DNA from: Streptomyces luteogriseus
GTDB taxonomy: Bacteria; Actinomycetota; Actinomycetes; Streptomycetales; Streptomycetaceae
NCBI RefSeq assembly: GCF_014205055.1
Contig: NZ_JACHMS010000001.1
Location: forward strand, 5,642,001 to 5,706,000
Reading direction: 5' to 3'
Length of the DNA: 64,000 nt
Positions within the stretch are counted from its first letter, which is position 1, and every line of letters begins with the position of its first letter. The notes under the pieces are model-generated. The model saw only the letters and a program-made list of their open reading frames with translations, was not told the DNA's origin and made no database searches. The position numbers and the translations under genes were made by a program. This document shows positions 44,700-53,336 of this stretch, piece after piece.

Positions 44700-44714
44700 T
44701 AGGAAAGTTTCCTA
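44700..44714. promoter_or_regulatory. Predicted ROK operator
   Basis: TAGGAAAGTTTCCTA is a 15-bp dyad (arms TAGGAAA/TTTCCTA) about 100 bp upstream of the ROK gene. T/A-rich GAAA-TTTC dyads of this kind are typical ROK targets in actinomycetes. A second, looser dyad AGTGATC...GATCACT lies at 44641-44697. Confidence 0.65.
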
Positions 44715-44822
44715 TCGGTGGGAGGAAGGTAGGCCCGGTGCGGGGTGGGCGTCAATAGGGGACGGCTTGCCGTTATCCGGACATGCGGCCGGGCGGGCGG
44801 GCAGCGGACGAGGGGCAGGCGC

Positions 44823-44940
44823 GCGGCCTGAGGCGCGGTCGGGGAGGGGACGGATATGCGGCCGGGCGGCCAGGCGGACATGCGGCCTGAGACGCGGTCG
44901 GGGAGGGGACGGATATGCGGCCGGGCGGCCGGGCGGCCAG
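44823..44940. repeat. Two-copy 59-bp tandem repeat
   Basis: Units at 44823 and 44882 share GCGGCCTGAGRCGCGGTCGG and GAGGGGACGGATATGCGGCC with one or two mismatches. Fragments of the unit continue on both sides. Purine/G-rich on the plus strand. Confidence 0.8.
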
Positions 44941-45046
44941 GAGGCCGGGCGGCCTGACGGTCAGGCGGACATGCGGCCGGCATGCAACCGGGCGGGCAGC
45001 CGAACCGCGAAGCCGGACACGCGACCGGCGTGCAGCCGGACATGCG

Positions 45047-45089
45047 AAGAGGGCGGCGCCCGGCAGGACCGGGTGCCGCCCTCTTTCCG
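45047..45089 (-). terminator. Terminator of the mscS-like gene
   Basis: Hairpin GAGGGCGGC...GCCGCCCTC with a near-perfect stem about 14 bp long, 14 bases downstream of the stop; a short A-run follows on the minus-strand exit side. Confidence 0.75.
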
Positions 45090-45102
45090 GGGGGGTGCTG
45101 GG

Positions 45103-46212
45103 CTACTTCGTGGTGCTCGTCGGCGCGGGCGGCGCGAGCGGGGACGCCGCTGCCGACTGCGGGGACGTGGCGTTCGCGTACACCGACGGTGCCGCCATCC
45201 CCGCCGTCGGGTCCGCGGGCTGCTCCTCCGGGGAGGCCGTCGCGCCGCCCACGATCCGGATGTGCGCCGCGTCGAAGGCCCGCTTCACGCGCCAGCGCAG
45301 TTCTCGCTCCACGGTCAGGGACTTGCCGGGCATGGTCTTGGCCGTGACGCGCACGACCATCGAGTCCAGCAGCACGCTGTCCAGGCCGAGGACCTCGATC
45401 GGGCCCCACAGCAGCTCGTTCCAGGGCTCCTCGGCGCTCATCTTCTCGGCGACCTCGTCCAGGGTGGCCTTCACCTTGTCCAGGTCCTCGCCGGCGTGGA
45501 CGGTGACGTCGACGTTGGCCGTGGCCCAGCCCTGGGACAGGTTGCCGATGCGCTTGACCTCGCCGTTGCGGACGTACCAGATCTCGCCGCCGTCGCCGCG
45601 CAGCTTGGTCACGCGCAGGCCCACCTCGATCACCTCGCCGGAGGCGACGCCGGCGTCGATCGTGTCGCCGACGCCGTACTGGTCCTCAAGGATCATGAAG
45701 ACGCCGGACAGGAAGTCCGTGACGAGGTTGCGGGCGCCGAAGCCGATCGCCACACCTGCGACACCGGCCGAGGCCAGCAGCGGGGCGAGGTTGATGTTGA
45801 ACGCGGAGAGGATCATCAGGGCCGCGGTGCCCATGATCAGGAAGCTGGCGACCGAGCGCAGCACCGAGCCGATCGCCTGGGAGCGCTGACGGCGGCGTTC
45901 CAGGTTGACCAGCAGGCCGCCCAGGGCCGAGCCGTCCGCCGACTGCTCGGTGCGGCTCATCCGGTCGATGAGCTTGGTGATCGCCCGGCGTACCGCGATG
46001 CGCAGCACCGTCGCTATCACCACGATCAGCAGGACCTGGAGGCCGATCGCGAGCCATGTCGACCAGTTCTGCTCGACCCAGCCGGCGGCGTTCGTCGCGC
46101 TCTCGTGGGCGTCCTCGAGCGAAGGCACTCTCGGGGACTGGGTCTCCGAAGGGGTCGGCGACGGTGACGGGTCGGCGGCCAACAGGACGGAGTCCGCGAG
46201 GGACAGGGACAC
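45103..46212 (-). CDS. MscS-family mechanosensitive ion channel
   Basis: 369 residues from GTG with GGAGGT seven bases upstream. Three membrane helices (AIGLQVLLIVVIATVLRIAV; SVASFLIMGTAALMILSAF; the pore helix LLASAGVAGVAIGFGARNLV with Gly/Ala packing) are followed by the MscS beta domain (FMILEDQYGVGDTIDAG; WYVRNGEVKRIGNLS). The C-terminus is an Ala/Pro-rich tail. It releases solutes upon hypo-osmotic shock. Confidence 0.95.
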   Translation of the reverse strand: MSLSLADSVLLAADPSPSPTPSETQSPRVPSLEDAHESATNAAGWVEQNWSTWLAIGLQVLLIVVIATVLRIAVRRAITKLIDRMSRTEQSADGSALGGLLVNLERRRQRSQAIGSVLRSVASFLIMGTAALMILSAFNINLAPLLASAGVAGVAIGFGARNLVTDFLSGVFMILEDQYGVGDTIDAGVASGEVIEVGLRVTKLRGDGGEIWYVRNGEVKRIGNLSQGWATANVDVTVHAGEDLDKVKATLDEVAEKMSAEEPWNELLWGPIEVLGLDSVLLDSMVVRVTAKTMPGKSLTVERELRWRVKRAFDAAHIRIVGGATASPEEQPADPTAGMAAPSVYANATSPQSAAASPLAPPAPTSTTK

Positions 46213-46525
46213 GGCAGGTACCTCCAGGTGCAGCGGTCTGCCCCGGCGCGGTGGTTCTGGGGGGTCAAGGTCACGGCTGGGTCACCGAAGGGGCAGAACC
46301 ACCACACTAACGGGGCATTGTGTGTGCCCTTGCCGGATGTGTGAAGGAGAGACCGTGCTCACCTGGGCTTGAACAGGTCATGATCCGGGGGATGAATGGG
46401 ATGTGGTCGAAAACACTCCCAGCCCGTTACGGGGACATGGTGGCGCTTCCACCAGGCATGAGGGGAGACTGGCTACGAATCGTCCCGGCGCGAGCCACGC
46501 GCCGCCGGCGTCCAAGGAGGCATCC
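46213..46525. other. Intergenic region between divergent mscS-like and HNH genes
   Basis: 313 bp; must contain both promoters. No gene is supported and no promoter can be fixed with confidence. Confidence 0.4.
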
Positions 46526-47062
46526 GTGCCGCATGTCCTGGTCCTCAACGCGTCGTACGAGCCGCTAGGTGTCGTACCGCTCCGCCGCGCGCTCGTCCTC
46601 GTCCTCGAGAACAAGGCAGTCTGCCTCGAGGAGTCCGGCGCCTATCTGCACAGCGCGACCGTCACAGTCCCCGCACCCAGCGTGGTCCGGCTCAAGCGAT
46701 TCGTCCGGGTTCCCTATCGGGGGCCCGTTCCACTGACCCGCCGGGCGCTGTTCGCCCGCGACGGGGGCCGGTGCATGTATTGCGGTGGCGTCGCAACCAG
46801 CGTCGACCACGTCATCCCGCGCAGCCGCGGGGGCAAGCACGTCTGGGACAACGTGGTGGCGTCCTGCCGCCGCTGCAACCATGTGAAGGCGGATCGGCAC
46901 CTGTTCGAGATCGGCTGGCGGCTGCGCCACAAACCCGCCCCGCCGTCCGGCCTGGCCTGGCGCATCATCGGGACCGGCCACAGGGATCCGCGCTGGCTGC
47001 CGTACTTGCAACCGTTCGGCGCGGACGACGCCATGGCCCGGATCGACGGCATTTCCGCCTGA
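46526..47062 (+). CDS. HNH endonuclease-domain protein
   Basis: 178 residues from GTG with the perfect ribosome site AAGGAGG. The HNH motif reads CMYCGG, SVDHVIPRSRGG, NVVASCRRCNHVKADR: two CxxC zinc knuckles around His-Asn-His. N-terminal LVLNASYEPLGVVPLRRALV is typical of the widespread actinobacterial stand-alone HNH family. A nuclease activity is presumed; the target is unknown, and the gene is not beside any restriction system. Confidence 0.92.
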   Translation: MPHVLVLNASYEPLGVVPLRRALVLVLENKAVCLEESGAYLHSATVTVPAPSVVRLKRFVRVPYRGPVPLTRRALFARDGGRCMYCGGVATSVDHVIPRSRGGKHVWDNVVASCRRCNHVKADRHLFEIGWRLRHKPAPPSGLAWRIIGTGHRDPRWLPYLQPFGADDAMARIDGISA

Positions 47063-47087
47063 CTACGATCCGGGCCTTCGTATTGCC

Positions 47088-47116
47088 GAGATACCGCCGC
47101 CGTGCGGCGGTATCTC
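47088..47116 (+). terminator. Terminator of the HNH gene
   Basis: GAGATACCGCCGC-CGT-GCGGCGGTATCTC, a perfect 13-bp stem, 25 bases downstream of the HNH stop. Confidence 0.85.
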
Positions 47117-47563
47117 CCTGCGCCCGCGTGGGCCTCCGGCGGGGGGGCGTCCGCCCCGCGCGGGGCTTCCGGCCGCGGGGAGCGTCTGCTCCCGCACGGA
47201 CACCGGCCCGCGAATCGCCTGGGCCCGCACGGGGGCTTCGGCCAGGGGAGTCGCCTGGGCCCGCACGGCGGTGGTGGGCGATTCGTTCCGGGCGGGCACC
47301 GTGCCTGTCCGGCTGCGCCGCCTGTTCATCTCGCCCGCGGTCTTCGCCTGCGCCTCCGGCCGGGGAACCGCCTGCGGCCGCATGGGGCGTTCGGCCCCGT
47401 AGTCCCCTGCGCTCGCCCGGGCCCACCCACCTGGCAACCCCCTGCCCCCGCACAAGCCCACCGGCCCCCCGATCCCCCGCACGGCGTCACCGGCCCCGGG
47501 GAACCCCCGTTCCCCCGGGGCCGGCCGGTCATGGGCGGTCCCGTCGGCCCGCCGGTCCCGCGG
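47117..47563. other. Very G+C-rich intergenic region, no gene
   Basis: About 450 bp with runs of GGGGCTTCGG/CCGCACGG-like blocks. Minus- and plus-strand ORFs are long only because stops are rare; their translations are Arg/Pro/Gly-rich and unlike proteins. Nothing is supported. Confidence 0.5.
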
Positions 47564-48919
47564 TCACGCGTAGCGCAGCTCCCCGGGGCGTACCGAGCGG
47601 CCCAGCAAGGGCAGTGAGGTCGCCGCGGCGAGCAGGCAGGTGGCGTAGGCCGCGAGGGGTACCAGGGACGTCACCCAGGGGACCGGGTGATGGCCGAGCC
47701 GCGCGTACCAGGCGCCGATGACCGTTCCGCCCAGGCCCGCGAGCAGTACCGCCGGTGCCAGCGGCAGTGCGGTCTCCAGCAGCAGCGACCGGCCGAGCAC
47801 CGCACGCGGCACCCCGGCGGCGGCCTGCGCGGCCAGGCCCCTGCGGCGGGTGGCCAGGGACTCGGCGGTGCCGACGGCGAGGCCGGACAGCGTGATCGCG
47901 AAGGCGACCGCGATGGCGGCGCCGGTGAGGTCGAGGCCGGTGAGGTAGTAGTCCGCGCGCTCGGAGAACCTCCGGGTGCGCACCACGTCGCCCAAGACCT
48001 CCCGGATGCCCATGAACCCGGTCCCGACGACCGTCACCAGCAGCACCGCCGCGTGCGTCCGGGCCGCCGCCCAGGGGTCGTCGCGCAGCCGTTCCGCCGC
48101 GATCAGCATCGCCGCCGACCGGGCCCGGGCCGCCAGGATCCGCCCGGTGACCGCGGCCACGGCCCCGGAGAGCCACACCGAGCCCGCGCCGACCGCGAGG
48201 ACCGCGCCCACCATCGTCAGCGGCAGCCCGGCGCTCGGCCGGTTGGAAGCGGCCGAGGACGTGCTGAGCACGGCGAACAGCGTCGCCGCCCCGACCAGCA
48301 GCAGCCCCGCCAGGAACAGCAGTCCCGGTCCCCGTCCGGTGCGCGCCGGAGCGATCCTGCGGACCCGGCCGAGGGGCGAGGCCACCACATGGCGCAGCGC
48401 CAGCGCGCCCGCCGCCGCGCCCAGCAGCGGCACGGCGACGGCGACCAGGGCGATCCCCGCCCAGGCCGGGGCCGTGGGCCGGTCCCACAGGCGCAGCAGG
48501 AGCAGCACGGAGAAGACGGTGGCGACCGCCGAACCCAGCAGACAGGCGAGCCCGGTCTCCAGCGCGGCGATCCGCCGCACCTGCCAGGGTGTCGCCCCGG
48601 CCAGCCGCAGTCCGGCCAGCCGCCGGTCTCGGTGCACCGCCCCGATCCGGGCGCACTGGCCGAGGAATCCGAGCACCGGCACGAGCAGGAGCAGCAGGCC
48701 GGCGATCACCCCGGACCGCGTGCCGGGCTGGTTCAGCAGGCCCGCGGCCATGGGCACGTTGTACTGGCCGCGCAGCGCGGCCAGAGCGACGGCGGCCAGC
48801 GCGAACCCGGTCGCGAGCGCCGCCCCCGTCGCCGTGAGGGCCACCCGCCACCACTCGCCGCGGTCGGAGCCACGGGTGAGTTCCCAGGCGAGGCGCAGAT
48901 CGGTCCGGAGGGACGTCAT
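47564..48919 (-). CDS. FtsX-type ABC transporter permease
   Basis: 451 residues. About eight hydrophobic helices, with two FtsX-like modules (first around VIAGLLLLLVPVLGFLGQCA, HRDRRLAGLRLAGATPWQV; second around LSGLAVGTAESLATRRRGLA). The R-x-L-G-A-T-P motif is the FtsX cytoplasmic coupling segment. It overlaps the ATPase gene by 4 bp. Probably exports or extracts a membrane-active compound, as in MacB/BceB-like systems. Confidence 0.9.
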   Translation of the reverse strand: MTSLRTDLRLAWELTRGSDRGEWWRVALTATGAALATGFALAAVALAALRGQYNVPMAAGLLNQPGTRSGVIAGLLLLLVPVLGFLGQCARIGAVHRDRRLAGLRLAGATPWQVRRIAALETGLACLLGSAVATVFSVLLLLRLWDRPTAPAWAGIALVAVAVPLLGAAAGALALRHVVASPLGRVRRIAPARTGRGPGLLFLAGLLLVGAATLFAVLSTSSAASNRPSAGLPLTMVGAVLAVGAGSVWLSGAVAAVTGRILAARARSAAMLIAAERLRDDPWAAARTHAAVLLVTVVGTGFMGIREVLGDVVRTRRFSERADYYLTGLDLTGAAIAVAFAITLSGLAVGTAESLATRRRGLAAQAAAGVPRAVLGRSLLLETALPLAPAVLLAGLGGTVIGAWYARLGHHPVPWVTSLVPLAAYATCLLAAATSLPLLGRSVRPGELRYA

Positions 48920-49602
48920 GCCGTCACCCCCAGCGCCGCCACGACCCCGTCCCGCAGGCGGACTTCGCGGTCCGCGTACGCCGCCACCTGGGCGTCGTGC
49001 GTGATCAGCAGGACGGCGGTGCCCGACTCGCGGGCCGTGTGGACCAGGGCCGTCATGACCTGCTCACCCGCCAGCGAGTCCAGGGCGCCCGTCGGTTCGT
49101 CGGCGAAGACCACCCTCGGTCCGGTGACCAGGGCCCGGGCCAGCGCGGCCCGTTGCGCCTGGCCGCCGCTCAGCTCGCCCGGCCGCAGGTCCTCCTGGCC
49201 CCGCACCCCGAACCGCTCCAGCCACTCCCCGGCCCGGGCCCGCGCGCCGGCCCGGTCGGTGCCGGTCAGCAGCAGGGGCAGAGCGACGTTGTCCAGGACC
49301 GTCAGCTCGGGGATCAGCTGCCCGAACTGGAACACGACGCCGAACTCGGTGCGCCGCAGCTCGCTCAGCCGCTTCTCGGGCAGGTCCTCCAGCCGCCGGC
49401 CGTCGTACGTCACCGAGCCCGCGTCCGGGCGGACGATGCCGGACAGGCAGTGCAGCAGCGTCGACTTCCCGCTGCCGCTCGCGCCGGTCACGGCGAGGAT
49501 CTCGCCGGCGTACAGCTCGACCGACGCTCCGCGCAGGGCCGTCGTCCGGCCGTGCGCCTTGGTGAGGGCACCGGCCGTGAGTAGGGGCACGGGTCTGCTC
49601 AT
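48916..49602 (-). CDS. ABC transporter ATP-binding protein (LolD/MacB type)
   Basis: 228 residues. Walker A GASGSGKST, Q-loop FGVVFQFGQLIPELT, signature ELSGGQAQRAALARAL, Walker B VVFADEPTGALDS, H-loop LLITHD. The GALD rather than NLD is normal for this class. ATG overlaps the PadR stop (ATGA). Confidence 0.95.
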   Translation of the reverse strand: MSRPVPLLTAGALTKAHGRTTALRGASVELYAGEILAVTGASGSGKSTLLHCLSGIVRPDAGSVTYDGRRLEDLPEKRLSELRRTEFGVVFQFGQLIPELTVLDNVALPLLLTGTDRAGARARAGEWLERFGVRGQEDLRPGELSGGQAQRAALARALVTGPRVVFADEPTGALDSLAGEQVMTALVHTARESGTAVLLITHDAQVAAYADREVRLRDGVVAALGVTA

Positions 49603-50132
49603 GTCGCGTCGACCTCCGCGGTCAGGGTGGTGAGCCGGGCCGCCGTGGTGTTCATCCAGCGGAGGTCGGCGTCGAGGTGGTTGAGGGCGTAGTCCGCCGA
49701 GAGCACGGTCGCGAGATCGGCGCCCTTGGCGGCCTTGACCGCCGTGAGCTCGCGCATCCGCTGCATGTGCGCGGCGCGCTGGGCGCTCAGGTAGGCGTCC
49801 GGGTCGCCGCCGGAGAGGATCGCGACCACGACCTTGGCGAAGATCTCGTTCGCCACGAAGGGCGCGGGCGGGGCGATCTCCCCGGCCCAGCGGGCCAGTT
49901 CGCGTGTCCCCTCGTCCGTCGCCCGGTACGTCGTGCGCTCCGGGCCGCCGTCCGAGTCGGTGCCGTCGACCTCGGCGAGGCCGTCCCGCACGAGACGCTG
50001 CAGGGTCGTGTAGACCTGCCCGTAGGCCAGCGGGCGGGCCTGCGGGAAGCGTTCGTCGTGGCGTCGCTTGAGGTCGTAGCCATGGCTCGGACCCGTCGCG
50101 AGCAGGCCCAGCAGGATGTGGCGGGTGCTCAT
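49599..50132 (-). CDS. PadR-family transcriptional regulator
   Basis: 177 residues from MSTRHILLGLLATGPSHGYD. The winged helix includes YGQVYTTLQRLVRDGLAEVD and ERTTYRATDEGTRELARW, followed by a helical dimerisation domain. An ATG three codons upstream (50141) is possible; neither start has a Shine-Dalgarno sequence, and the message may be leaderless. It heads an operon with the ABC pair it presumably controls, via repeats right at its start. Confidence 0.93.
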   Translation of the reverse strand: MSTRHILLGLLATGPSHGYDLKRRHDERFPQARPLAYGQVYTTLQRLVRDGLAEVDGTDSDGGPERTTYRATDEGTRELARWAGEIAPPAPFVANEIFAKVVVAILSGGDPDAYLSAQRAAHMQRMRELTAVKAAKGADLATVLSADYALNHLDADLRWMNTTAARLTTLTAEVDAT

Positions 50133-50142
50133 GCGAATCATT

Positions 50143-50180
50143 ATGTACTGAGTACATGTACTGAGTACATGTACTGAGTG
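50143..50180. promoter_or_regulatory. PadR operator array
   Basis: Overlapping 13-bp repeats give two full dyads ATGTACTGAGTACAT (50143-50157 and 50156-50170) and a third partial one (50169-50180). The dyad fits PadR-type sites. Location overlapping the expected promoter implies autorepression of padR and the ABC genes. Confidence 0.85.
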
Positions 50181-50224
50181 AATAGTAAGCGGTGGAGAAG
50201 TCCGCCACCGTGCCTGGAAGGGGG

Positions 50225-53143
50225 TCAGTCCGAGACTGCGTACGCCTCCGCCGACCACAGCGAATACCCGTACGGCGTGGCCCGCTTGTCGCCCTGGACG
50301 CGCACGAAGCGCACGTCCCGTTCGTCCATGGGGACGTTCTCCCGGCCGCCCCGGCTGTCCCGGACGACGGCGGCGGTGCGCCAGCGGCGGCCGTCCGGGG
50401 AGACCTGGACGCGGTAGGACGAGGGGTGGGCGTCCTGCCAGTGCAGCGCGACCCGGCCGAGCCGCGCCGGGCGGGCCAGCTCCACCTGCCACCAGGCGCC
50501 GTCGTCGGCCGGGGACGACCAGCGGGTCTCCGGGTCTCCGTCGTTCGCCGCCGACGCGGGGAAGTCCGGCGTCTCGTCGTCCGAGGAACGGGCGGTGCCG
50601 GTGCGGGCCAGATCGGGGCCGCCGGTGGGCGGGACGGCCCGGACGGTGAGTGTGCGGTCCGCTCCCGCGAACCCCAGCCGGACGTCGTACGACCGCATCG
50701 GGGCGCCGCGCTCCACGGTCACCTCGACCGGGACCTCCACCGTCGCGCCGCGCCGCACGGTCAGCTCGCCCTTCGGCACCCGGACGCGGACGCCCTCGGG
50801 CGCCTCGGCGGTGAGCCTGCCGCTGGCGTCGGCGGGGCGCAGCGATCCGAGCCGGGCGGTCAGCCGCTCGGTCCGGCCGGTCTCGACATCCGCCCGGTCG
50901 CGGGGCAGGCCGAGGGAGACGGTGGGCGAGTCGGTGAACCAGGGGATGAGGTGGTGCACACGGGAGGGCGCGGGACCGGTGACCCGCAGCGCGTCGGCGC
51001 GGGTCCCCAGCCGCACCTCGGTCGCGCCGGAGCGGTCCAGCCGGCCCGCCTCGCGCCAGCCCTGCCCCGGCACGTGCACCTCGACCCCGCCCTCGGTGCC
51101 CGGCTCGGTCAGCGCCGTCACGGCGGTCAGCGTCCGGGGCCGCGGAAGACGCAGGGTGCGGCCGTCACCGGGGTTGCGGGGCGGCTCGTGGTGGATGCCG
51201 GACCAGGCCGCGTACGACTTCTGCGTCCGCTGCAGGAAGGGGTCCAGCACGTCCGTGCCGACCTCGACGGGTGCCGACTCCAGCCGGGCCCGCAGCGCGC
51301 CGAGCCTGCGGTACGCCGCCCAGGCCGCCGCCGTGTCCCCGGCGCGCTGCGCGTCCAGCATGCCGAGCGCGGCCGTGCCCGCCTCGCCGTAGGACGCCAG
51401 CTGCTCCGACCAGGGGGCGACCTCGGGGCCGAGGCCGGTTCCGGACAGCCGCCGGGGCAGCTCGCGCAGCACGGTGAAGGCCTCGCGCAGCCGCCGCGCG
51501 GCGTCCCCGTCGGGGCCCGCGCCGCCCGCCGTGCGGGATGCCCAGTACGCCTCGGTCAGCGGGCGCAGATACGCCGACTCCTCGTCGTCCAGCACCGACG
51601 ACGCGTCGTTGCCGGCCAGCGCGGCCAGGGCCTGCTCGCGGCGCCGGTCCCCGCCCGCGAGGTCGGCGATCGCGGCGCGCCAGGACTCCCCGGGCCGGTA
51701 GGAGCGCGGGTTCCAGGCGTAGTCGGCGGCGGTGAACAGCGGGATGCGGGACGCCTCCGGCTGCTGCATCGCGTTGGCCAGCAGCGCGGCCGAGCCCGTC
51801 GCGACGGCCGGTTCACGGCCCTGGTAGGGGCCGAGGAAGATGCGGCCGGGGTCGTAGTCGTTGACCGGGTAGTTGTCCATGGTGACCAGCGGGTGCCCGA
51901 ACGCCTCGCGCGCGCCGGCCAGTTCGCCTCCCGTGATGGTGCGGGGCACCACCCCGACGCCCGTCCACGCCACCTCGACACCCTTGGCCAGCTTCTCCGC
52001 CAGAGCCCGCCGGTAGTCGGTCGTGCCGTCCTCGTAGTACTCGGTCGGCATCAGGGACAGACCGGCGGCGCCGGGGTGCCGCGCGGCCAGATGCCGGGCC
52101 ACCGCGTTCGCCACCCGGGCCTGTGCCCGCGCCGCCGCCTCGGGGCCGGAGCCGAACCGGTCGGCGTCCGCCCCGCAGTGCCACTCGCTGTAGCTGACGT
52201 CCTGGAACTGGAGCTGGAACGCCCGGAAACCCAGCGCCCACATCGCGTCCAGCTTGCGCGTCAGCGCCCGCACATCGTCGTCCGACGCGAAACACATCGC
52301 CTGACCCGGGGCCACCGCCCAGCCGAGCGAGACGTGGTTGCGGCGCGCCCGGTCCGCCAGTTCCCGGAACCGGGCCCGCTGCCGGGCCGGGTAGGGCTCA
52401 CGCCAGCGGGCCTGCCGGTAGAGGTCGTCGCCGGGGGCGTACAGGTAGCGGTTCTGCTTGGTGCGCCCCATGAAGTCCAGCTGCGCCAGCCGCTGCCGGT
52501 GCGTCCAGGCGGTGCCGTAGAAGCCCTCGGTGATGCCGCGTACGGCGGTGCCGGGCCAGTCGCGGACGAGAGCCGCCGCGATCGTCCCGTCGGGGCGCAC
52601 GAGCTGCCGGAGTGTCTGCACGGCGTGGAAGAGGCCGTCCTCGCCGGTGCCGGTGAGGGAGACGCCGCCCGCGCCCACGGACAGCTCGTATCCCCCGGCG
52701 GGGAGGGCGTGGCGGTCGCCCGCGCGCACGGGCTCGGTTCGCGTGTGCACGACCAGGGCGCCCGGCCCGGCCGAGTCCGTGATCCGGCGGGCCCCGGCCC
52801 GCCGCAGCAGCTCGCGCAGGGCGTCGACCGCATGGGGGTCCCCCCTGCTCGAGCGCAGTCGAGAGCTTGGGGGAGGGTCCGCCTGCGCGTCGGTGATCAG
52901 GGCGACCTCGTCCGGCACGGCGACCGGGGCGCCGTTCGCGCGCAGCGACTGGGGGCGCGGCCAGACGGAGAGGTCCGGTCCGGGGGTGTCGGGGGTCGTC
53001 GCGGCGGGACCCGGGGGAGACGGAACGGCCGTCGCGGCGGGCGGGGCCGCGAGGCTCCCGGCGACGACGGCGACCGCGAGGGCCACGGCCCGCTTCCCAC
53101 GCCGCAGTCCCACGGGCCCCCTCCAGATGTGTCCGACCGGCAC
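50225..53143 (-). CDS. Secreted GH84 beta-N-acetylglucosaminidase with F5/8C domain
   Basis: 972 residues from GTG. Signal peptide (VALAVAVVAGSLAAPPAATA), GH20b-like N-domain (WPRPQSLRA; ELLRRAGARRI; GGYELSVG), GH84 barrel (RGITEGFYGTAWTHRQRL; DFMGRTKQNRYLYAPGDD), post-catalytic helices, and a C-terminal discoidin (F5/8 C) domain (ASAANDGDPETRW). At the acid/base strand the usual Asp-Asp pair reads QFQDVSY, i.e. Gln-Asp, which may alter the mechanism. A 45-bp palindromic repeat is inserted in the N-domain in frame. It would release GlcNAc from extracellular glycans. Confidence 0.9.
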   Translation of the reverse strand: MPVGHIWRGPVGLRRGKRAVALAVAVVAGSLAAPPAATAVPSPPGPAATTPDTPGPDLSVWPRPQSLRANGAPVAVPDEVALITDAQADPPPSSRLRSSRGDPHAVDALRELLRRAGARRITDSAGPGALVVHTRTEPVRAGDRHALPAGGYELSVGAGGVSLTGTGEDGLFHAVQTLRQLVRPDGTIAAALVRDWPGTAVRGITEGFYGTAWTHRQRLAQLDFMGRTKQNRYLYAPGDDLYRQARWREPYPARQRARFRELADRARRNHVSLGWAVAPGQAMCFASDDDVRALTRKLDAMWALGFRAFQLQFQDVSYSEWHCGADADRFGSGPEAAARAQARVANAVARHLAARHPGAAGLSLMPTEYYEDGTTDYRRALAEKLAKGVEVAWTGVGVVPRTITGGELAGAREAFGHPLVTMDNYPVNDYDPGRIFLGPYQGREPAVATGSAALLANAMQQPEASRIPLFTAADYAWNPRSYRPGESWRAAIADLAGGDRRREQALAALAGNDASSVLDDEESAYLRPLTEAYWASRTAGGAGPDGDAARRLREAFTVLRELPRRLSGTGLGPEVAPWSEQLASYGEAGTAALGMLDAQRAGDTAAAWAAYRRLGALRARLESAPVEVGTDVLDPFLQRTQKSYAAWSGIHHEPPRNPGDGRTLRLPRPRTLTAVTALTEPGTEGGVEVHVPGQGWREAGRLDRSGATEVRLGTRADALRVTGPAPSRVHHLIPWFTDSPTVSLGLPRDRADVETGRTERLTARLGSLRPADASGRLTAEAPEGVRVRVPKGELTVRRGATVEVPVEVTVERGAPMRSYDVRLGFAGADRTLTVRAVPPTGGPDLARTGTARSSDDETPDFPASAANDGDPETRWSSPADDGAWWQVELARPARLGRVALHWQDAHPSSYRVQVSPDGRRWRTAAVVRDSRGGRENVPMDERDVRFVRVQGDKRATPYGYSLWSAEAYAVSD
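52836..52880. repeat. Palindromic REP-like element inside the GH84 gene
   Basis: GGTCCCCCCTGCTCGAGCGC followed by AGTCGAGAGCTTGGGGGAGG. Nested arms CTCGA/TCGAG and CCCCC/GGGGG form a hairpin. Elements with this sequence are, to my knowledge, dispersed in many copies through Streptomyces genomes, mostly between genes. Here it is translated as DPPPSSRLRSSRGDP without breaking the frame. Confidence 0.75.
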
Positions 53144-53336
53144 GACGAGCCCACCACCCGCCCGGTGAACGTGTCAACGAGAGTGGCCTTTGTGGGTGAA
53201 ATGTCGGAATCTGGAGTATGTGGAGGGGAGTGGAATGTGAGCAGAAGCACGATGTTGGGCCCGGGGCGTCTGCCTTCGCGTCGACTGGGTAGGGCTGCGA
53301 TGACCCTTTGAAAGCCGTACCGACAAGGAGGCCCCC

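Larger units (their letters stand above)
44604..45102. other. Intergenic region with operator, 59-bp tandem repeats and terminator
   Basis: About 500 bp without a gene. It holds the ROK operator, a G-rich repeat block (44823-44940), several degenerate GCGGACATGCGGC-type units to about 45040, and the mscS terminator. Confidence 0.6.

Noticed and set aside
47063..47482. Minus-strand 139-codon ORF
   Set aside because: Low-complexity Arg/Pro/Gly translation that crosses the HNH terminator hairpin.
50192..53311. Plus-strand ORF of 1039 codons
   Set aside because: Antisense of the GH84 gene, which has a signal peptide and family motifs on the other strand.
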